A stretch of 16,596 bases of DNA, taken from positions 1 through 16,596 of the forward strand of contig CAKUGT010000030.1 in NCBI GenBank assembly GCA_934654795.1, in the 5' to 3' direction. Below, piece after piece: positions 13,134 to 16,596 of the stretch. The stretch is from an uncultured Collinsella sp. (GTDB lineage: Bacteria; Actinomycetota; Coriobacteriia; Coriobacteriales; Coriobacteriaceae). The notes beneath the pieces were generated by a model. The model saw only the letters and a list, made by a program, of their open reading frames with translations, was not told the origin of the DNA and made no database searches. The position numbers and the translations under genes were made by a program. Within the stretch, counting starts at the first letter, position 1, and each line of letters opens with the position of its first letter.

Positions 13134-15518
13134 CTACAGCGTCATGTTCGGATCGGCGTCGACGTCGAACGGCGAGATTTCACCTCGGTCGAATTTACGG
13201 CGAGCGACCTCCGCGATCATGGCTGCGTTATCGGTACAGGCAGACAAGGGCGGCACCGTTACGCGAATCCCCTGACGTCCAAGCTTCTTGATCATCATCT
13301 CGCGCAGATGCGGGTTGGCCGAGACGCCGCCACCGATGCAGTATTCCTTGCATCCGGTAGCGTGCAGTGCGTTTTTGGCCTTCTTGTACTGCACGTCAAA
13401 GACAGCTGCCTCAAACGAAGCCGCCAGATCGGGCAGGTGAATCGTGCGCCCGGCCTTGGTCTCCTGCTCGATGTAGAGCGTCACCGCCGTCTTGAGGCCC
13501 GAAAGCGAGAAGCGATAGTCCCCCCTGCTGTTAAGCGCGCGAGGAAAATCGATCGCCTTGGGGTTGCCCGTCTCGGCCAGCTTGGAGATGATGGGGCCAC
13601 CGGGATAGCCCAGACCCAACGCCTTGGCCACCTTGTCGAAGGCCTCGCCCACAGCATCGTCGAGTGTCTCACCAAGTACCTCGTAGTCGCCCCATGCCTT
13701 GACGTGAACAAGCATGGTATGACCGCCCGAGACGAGCGTGAAGATAAACGGCGGCTTGAGGTCGGGCTGCGCCAGCAGGTTGGCAAACAGGTGCCCCTCC
13801 AGATGGTTGACGCATACGAGCGGCTTACCGGCAGCGTAGGCAAAGCCTTTGGCAAAGGCAACGCCCACCACGAGCGCGCCCACCAGGCCCGGACCCTGCG
13901 TCACACCCACGGCGGCAAGCTCGCTGGGAGCAATGGCTCCACCCTCAAGACCAAGCGATGCTGCGGCATCCTCGAGCGCCGCATCCACGACACTCACAAT
14001 CACCTCAACGTGTTTGCGCGAGGCGATCTCGGGCACCACGCCGCCAAAGCGGGCATGAAAATCAATTTGCGTCGACACCTGGTTGGCCAGCATATTGCCA
14101 TCCGCATCGATAATCGCCACGGCCGTCTCGTCGCAGGAACTCTCGATGGCAAGCACTAGGCGGCGGCGCTCAATTTCGGCACGCTCCCCCTCGGAGCGCC
14201 TAGGCGCAGGCAGCGGCCATACGCGCTGCTCGGCTGCCGTCGGCTCGGGCGAGGCGTTATCGACCGGAAGCACCAGGGGCAGCGGAGCCGTCATGACGAT
14301 GGCATCCTTGCCGGCACCATAGTAGCCGCGGCGCCGTCCTGCCTCGGTAAAGCCCAGAGCGTTATAAAGCGCGATCGCTCCCTCGTTGCCATCCTCGACC
14401 TCGAGCGAAGCCGTGGTGCAGCCGAGCATCTGGGCATCATAGCTCACATGCGACAGCAGCTTGCGGGCAATGCCCTCACGGCGATGTGCCGGGTCGACGG
14501 CGACATCCAGAATCTGCACATCGCCGTCCACGACCATACCGCCGGCAAGGCCCAGCAGCTTGCCGTCGTCGTGTGCTACCCACCAACTACGCGGCGCAGC
14601 GACGTCCTCGCCCAGTTCGGACAGGAACATGCCCGGCGTCCACGCCTCGTGTCCGGCACCTTCAAAGCAGGCAGCCTCCAGCGCGCTCGCGCCCTCGGCA
14701 TCCGCCGCGCCCATGGGACGGAACTGCAGATGACGACCGGCGAGCTCATCGGCAACGCCCGTAATTTCGCTCTGCGCACTCTCGGCAAGACCAAGACGCT
14801 TGCGCTCGTTTTCCTCGGCATCCGAAAGGCGCGTGTAAATCGGCAGGACGCGGGCCGGATCACCGTCACCCGCAGCGTGCGCGAGCAGCAAGCCCTCGCC
14901 CGAAGGCCACCACAGGTCGTGCTCCACGCAGCGGGCGGCCTCGTCCTCACCCAGCAGCTTGCCATAGCGCACGAGACCGTCACCGGTCAGCTGAACCTGG
15001 TCCCAGTCCGCTGCTTGGCGCCACTCATCGAGCGCCACGGCGGCCTTGACCACGTGCTCGCGCTCAAATTGACGCTCGGGACCATCATCGACCAGCATAT
15101 ACAGCGCCGGATATACCTCACCGCGCATAGCATCGGCCAAGATACCAAGCTTGCCGCGCACGCCAGCCTTCCACGCCGTCCAAGCGCAAGCATCGAGCGT
15201 CGACACGCCCAGCAGCGGAACATTGGCACCACGCGCGAGGCCCTTGGCAGTGGAGATGCCGATGCGCACACCCGTAAACGACCCCGGGCCGCGGCCGACC
15301 ACGTAGCAACCAACATCGCTGCGATCCAGACCGGCTTGGGCCAACACGCCATCAACGGTATTCACGAGCTCAACGTTGGCGTGACGGCGACACATGTGGT
15401 CGCCACTCACGAGCTTCGTCTCGCCCGTCTGCCCATCAATCCAGCTTGCCGCGCAGGCAAGCATGTCGGTCGAGGTATCGAGCGCCACCACCAGCGCGTT
15501 GTCGTTATGCAAACTCAT
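13134..15518 (-). CDS. tsaD: TsaB-RimI-TsaD triple fusion (tRNA t6A synthesis plus ribosomal-protein acetyltransferase)
   Basis: A 794-aa cytoplasmic fusion. Residues 1 to about 225 are TsaB (LDTSTD; GRGPGSFTGVRIG). About 264-412 is a GNAT domain of RimI type (VAVDPAHRREGIARKLL acetyl-CoA loop; LYNALGF), which in relatives acetylates the N-terminus of ribosomal protein S18. About 451-794 is TsaD (IESSCDETAVAI; metal-binding HLEGH at 572-576; VSGGHT; GGGVSANPHLR). TsaB and TsaD form the complex that transfers threonylcarbamoyl to A37 of ANN-decoding tRNAs, using the adenylate made by TsaC, which is not in the window. The ATG at 15518 overlaps the end of tsaE by 14 nt, with AAGG upstream; a TTG at 15536 is the alternative start. 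Joining the three links the partners covalently. Such fusions occur in some Coriobacteriia, as I recall. Confidence 0.94.
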   Translation of the reverse strand: MSLHNDNALVVALDTSTDMLACAASWIDGQTGETKLVSGDHMCRRHANVELVNTVDGVLAQAGLDRSDVGCYVVGRGPGSFTGVRIGISTAKGLARGANVPLLGVSTLDACAWTAWKAGVRGKLGILADAMRGEVYPALYMLVDDGPERQFEREHVVKAAVALDEWRQAADWDQVQLTGDGLVRYGKLLGEDEAARCVEHDLWWPSGEGLLLAHAAGDGDPARVLPIYTRLSDAEENERKRLGLAESAQSEITGVADELAGRHLQFRPMGAADAEGASALEAACFEGAGHEAWTPGMFLSELGEDVAAPRSWWVAHDDGKLLGLAGGMVVDGDVQILDVAVDPAHRREGIARKLLSHVSYDAQMLGCTTASLEVEDGNEGAIALYNALGFTEAGRRRGYYGAGKDAIVMTAPLPLVLPVDNASPEPTAAEQRVWPLPAPRRSEGERAEIERRRLVLAIESSCDETAVAIIDADGNMLANQVSTQIDFHARFGGVVPEIASRKHVEVIVSVVDAALEDAAASLGLEGGAIAPSELAAVGVTQGPGLVGALVVGVAFAKGFAYAAGKPLVCVNHLEGHLFANLLAQPDLKPPFIFTLVSGGHTMLVHVKAWGDYEVLGETLDDAVGEAFDKVAKALGLGYPGGPIISKLAETGNPKAIDFPRALNSRGDYRFSLSGLKTAVTLYIEQETKAGRTIHLPDLAASFEAAVFDVQYKKAKNALHATGCKEYCIGGGVSANPHLREMMIKKLGRQGIRVTVPPLSACTDNAAMIAEVARRKFDRGEISPFDVDADPNMTL

Positions 15519-16011
15519 CTTGTACAGCCTTATCAATCAAATGGGAAAGCTCCATTGCGCGGTCACCGTGCGCCTCGAGCGTTATCGTTCGCACATCGCT
15601 GTCGCCCTCATCACGCTTGAGCGTCACCGAAAGATACTCATCCGTCAGCTCGTCCTGGAATTGTTCGCCCCATTCCAGCAGGCAAGCACCCTCATAGCCC
15701 AGCACATCGAAAATGCCCGTATCCTCGAGCTCATAGGCATGCTCCAGGCGGTATAGATCAAAGTGAAACAGCGGAATACGACCTTGATCGTGAACGGCCA
15801 TGAGCGCGAACGTAGGGCTCGTAACCATATGCCCATCGCCCAGCCCGCGCGAGACGCCCTTGGTAAAGTGAGTTTTGCCCACTCCCAGGCCACCAGTCAG
15901 GATGAGCACATCGCCGTCCTCAAGGCACGGTGCAATTAGCTCGCCAAAGTACTCCGTATCGGCAGCGCAAGTCGTTTTGTAAGTACCTACCCCCAGGCGC
16001 TCCAGGGACAT
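15505..16011 (-). CDS. tsaE: tRNA threonylcarbamoyladenosine biosynthesis ATPase TsaE
   Basis: A 168-aa P-loop ATPase that drives turnover of the TsaB-TsaD complex in t6A37 formation. Walker A is GGLGVGKT (40-47), followed by the family motifs SPTFAL, LFHFDLYRLE and LLEWGEQF. Length is normal. The ATG at 16011 follows AAGGAG five nt upstream. It begins 12 nt after the uracil-DNA glycosylase gene and overlaps the tsaB-rimI-tsaD fusion, so all three are almost certainly one operon with coupled translation. Confidence 0.95.
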   Translation of the reverse strand: MSLERLGVGTYKTTCAADTEYFGELIAPCLEDGDVLILTGGLGVGKTHFTKGVSRGLGDGHMVTSPTFALMAVHDQGRIPLFHFDLYRLEHAYELEDTGIFDVLGYEGACLLEWGEQFQDELTDEYLSVTLKRDEGDSDVRTITLEAHGDRAMELSHLIDKAVQDEFA

Positions 16012-16023
16012 ATATGCTCCTTA

Positions 16024-16596
16024 TTATTCCGAGGCGTCCTCTGGTGCGGGATGTCGCTCCAGATAGTCGCCCAGCATCTTAAAGTCTTCCTCCAGCAGCT
16101 CCTGCCACGCCGGATTGCGTAGCGCTGCTGCCGGATGGAACGTGGGCATTACTACAAAATGCCCCATCTGGTGGAACCTGCCGCGCAGCTTAGTAATGCC
16201 GATCTCGGTCTTAAGCACAAAGTGCGTCGCGGGATTGCCGAGCGTCACGATGATATCGGGCCAGATGCTTCGAATCTGCTCACGCAAAAACGGCGAGCAA
16301 GCCAGCACTTCCTCGGGACGCGGATTGCGGTTTCCCGGCGGGCGGCACTTAAGCACGTTGGCAATGTAGACGTCTTCGCGTTTGAGCCCCGCCAGCGACA
16401 AAATGCCGTTGAGGTCCTCGCCTGCCGCCCCCACAAAGGGCTCGCCCTGCAAATCCTCATTGCGGCCCGGCGCCTCGCCAATAAACATCACGCGAGCGTG
16501 GGGGTTTCCCACGCCAAATACGATGTTATGGCGCGACTGGTAAAGCTGGCAAAGGTGACAATCGCCCAGAACGGCCTCGATCTCCTCGAGTGCGAC
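16024..16596 (-). CDS. Family 4 uracil-DNA glycosylase (5' end outside the window)
   Basis: A DNA-repair enzyme that removes uracil from DNA. The frame is open to the window's right edge, so the true start is outside; an internal GTG at 16512 is not the start because conserved sequence continues upstream of it. Visible residues 13-16 are CHLC, the first two ligands of the iron-sulfur cluster, followed by the family's R-N-I-V-F-G-V-G-N. Motif A is GEAPGRNED, then GEPFVGAAG, then KCRPPGNRNP and the fourth ligand in LACSPFL. HPAAALRNP is the C-terminal active-site motif. It leads the tsaE operon and ends 12 nt before tsaE. Confidence 0.94.
   Translation of the reverse strand, partial: VALEEIEAVLGDCHLCQLYQSRHNIVFGVGNPHARVMFIGEAPGRNEDLQGEPFVGAAGEDLNGILSLAGLKREDVYIANVLKCRPPGNRNPRPEEVLACSPFLREQIRSIWPDIIVTLGNPATHFVLKTEIGITKLRGRFHQMGHFVVMPTFHPAAALRNPAWQELLEEDFKMLGDYLERHPAPEDASE

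Noticed and set aside
12792..15620. Long plus-strand open frames over the tsaB-rimI-tsaD region (including 12792-14159 and 14448-15620)
   Set aside because: They are antisense to strongly conserved t6A genes; no recognisable domain and no ribosome site. The first also crosses the hairpin element.

Overview
This is a GC-rich stretch of a bacterial chromosome. It most likely comes from a human-gut Coriobacteriia member of the Collinsella type. That placement rests on gene style: a TsaB-RimI-TsaD triple fusion, an Actinobacteria-type CwlM-like protein, a Tat lipoprotein sugar-binding protein and PTS sugar uptake. No rRNA or marker gene is present to prove it.

Left block (1-5019) handles carbohydrates. 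A sugar ABC-transporter binding lipoprotein (minus strand) runs off the left edge. Behind it are a strong bidirectional terminator and a TreR/HutC-type GntR regulator. Divergent from the regulator is a MalP/GlvC-type PTS EIICB permease whose C-terminus carries a complete Cof-type HAD phosphatase. Similar TTGTTTAAAC-like palindromes lie both in the regulator/PTS intergenic region and in the leader of the binding protein, which suggests one regulator controls both uptake systems.

Middle block (5135-7357, plus strand) has a trans-polyprenyl diphosphate synthase, a protein with two peptidoglycan-binding domains resembling the front half of mycobacterial CwlM, and tRNA-Gln(UUG) with a terminator.

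An 800-bp non-coding repeat nest follows (7358-8167). It contains scattered direct and inverted copies of the tRNA-Gln 3' end inside a duplicated GC-rich unit, a REP-like hairpin, a 230-bp AT-rich MITE-like element with 30-bp terminal inverted repeats, and a giant hairpin. That giant hairpin is the most striking feature of the window. Its 69-nt loop recurs with one base change at 13009-13077, but the two copies have perfectly paired arms (39 and 44 bp) of completely unrelated sequence. Both copies start within 13 nt of the stop codon of a minus-strand gene.

Right block (8168-16596, all minus strand) has an orphan JetD-like TOPRIM protein with a roughly 300-residue low-complexity middle. Next comes cstA, behind a long structured leader ending in a terminator-like hairpin. 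The last unit is a tRNA-modification/DNA-repair operon: family 4 uracil-DNA glycosylase (5' end off the window), tsaE and the tsaB-rimI-tsaD fusion.
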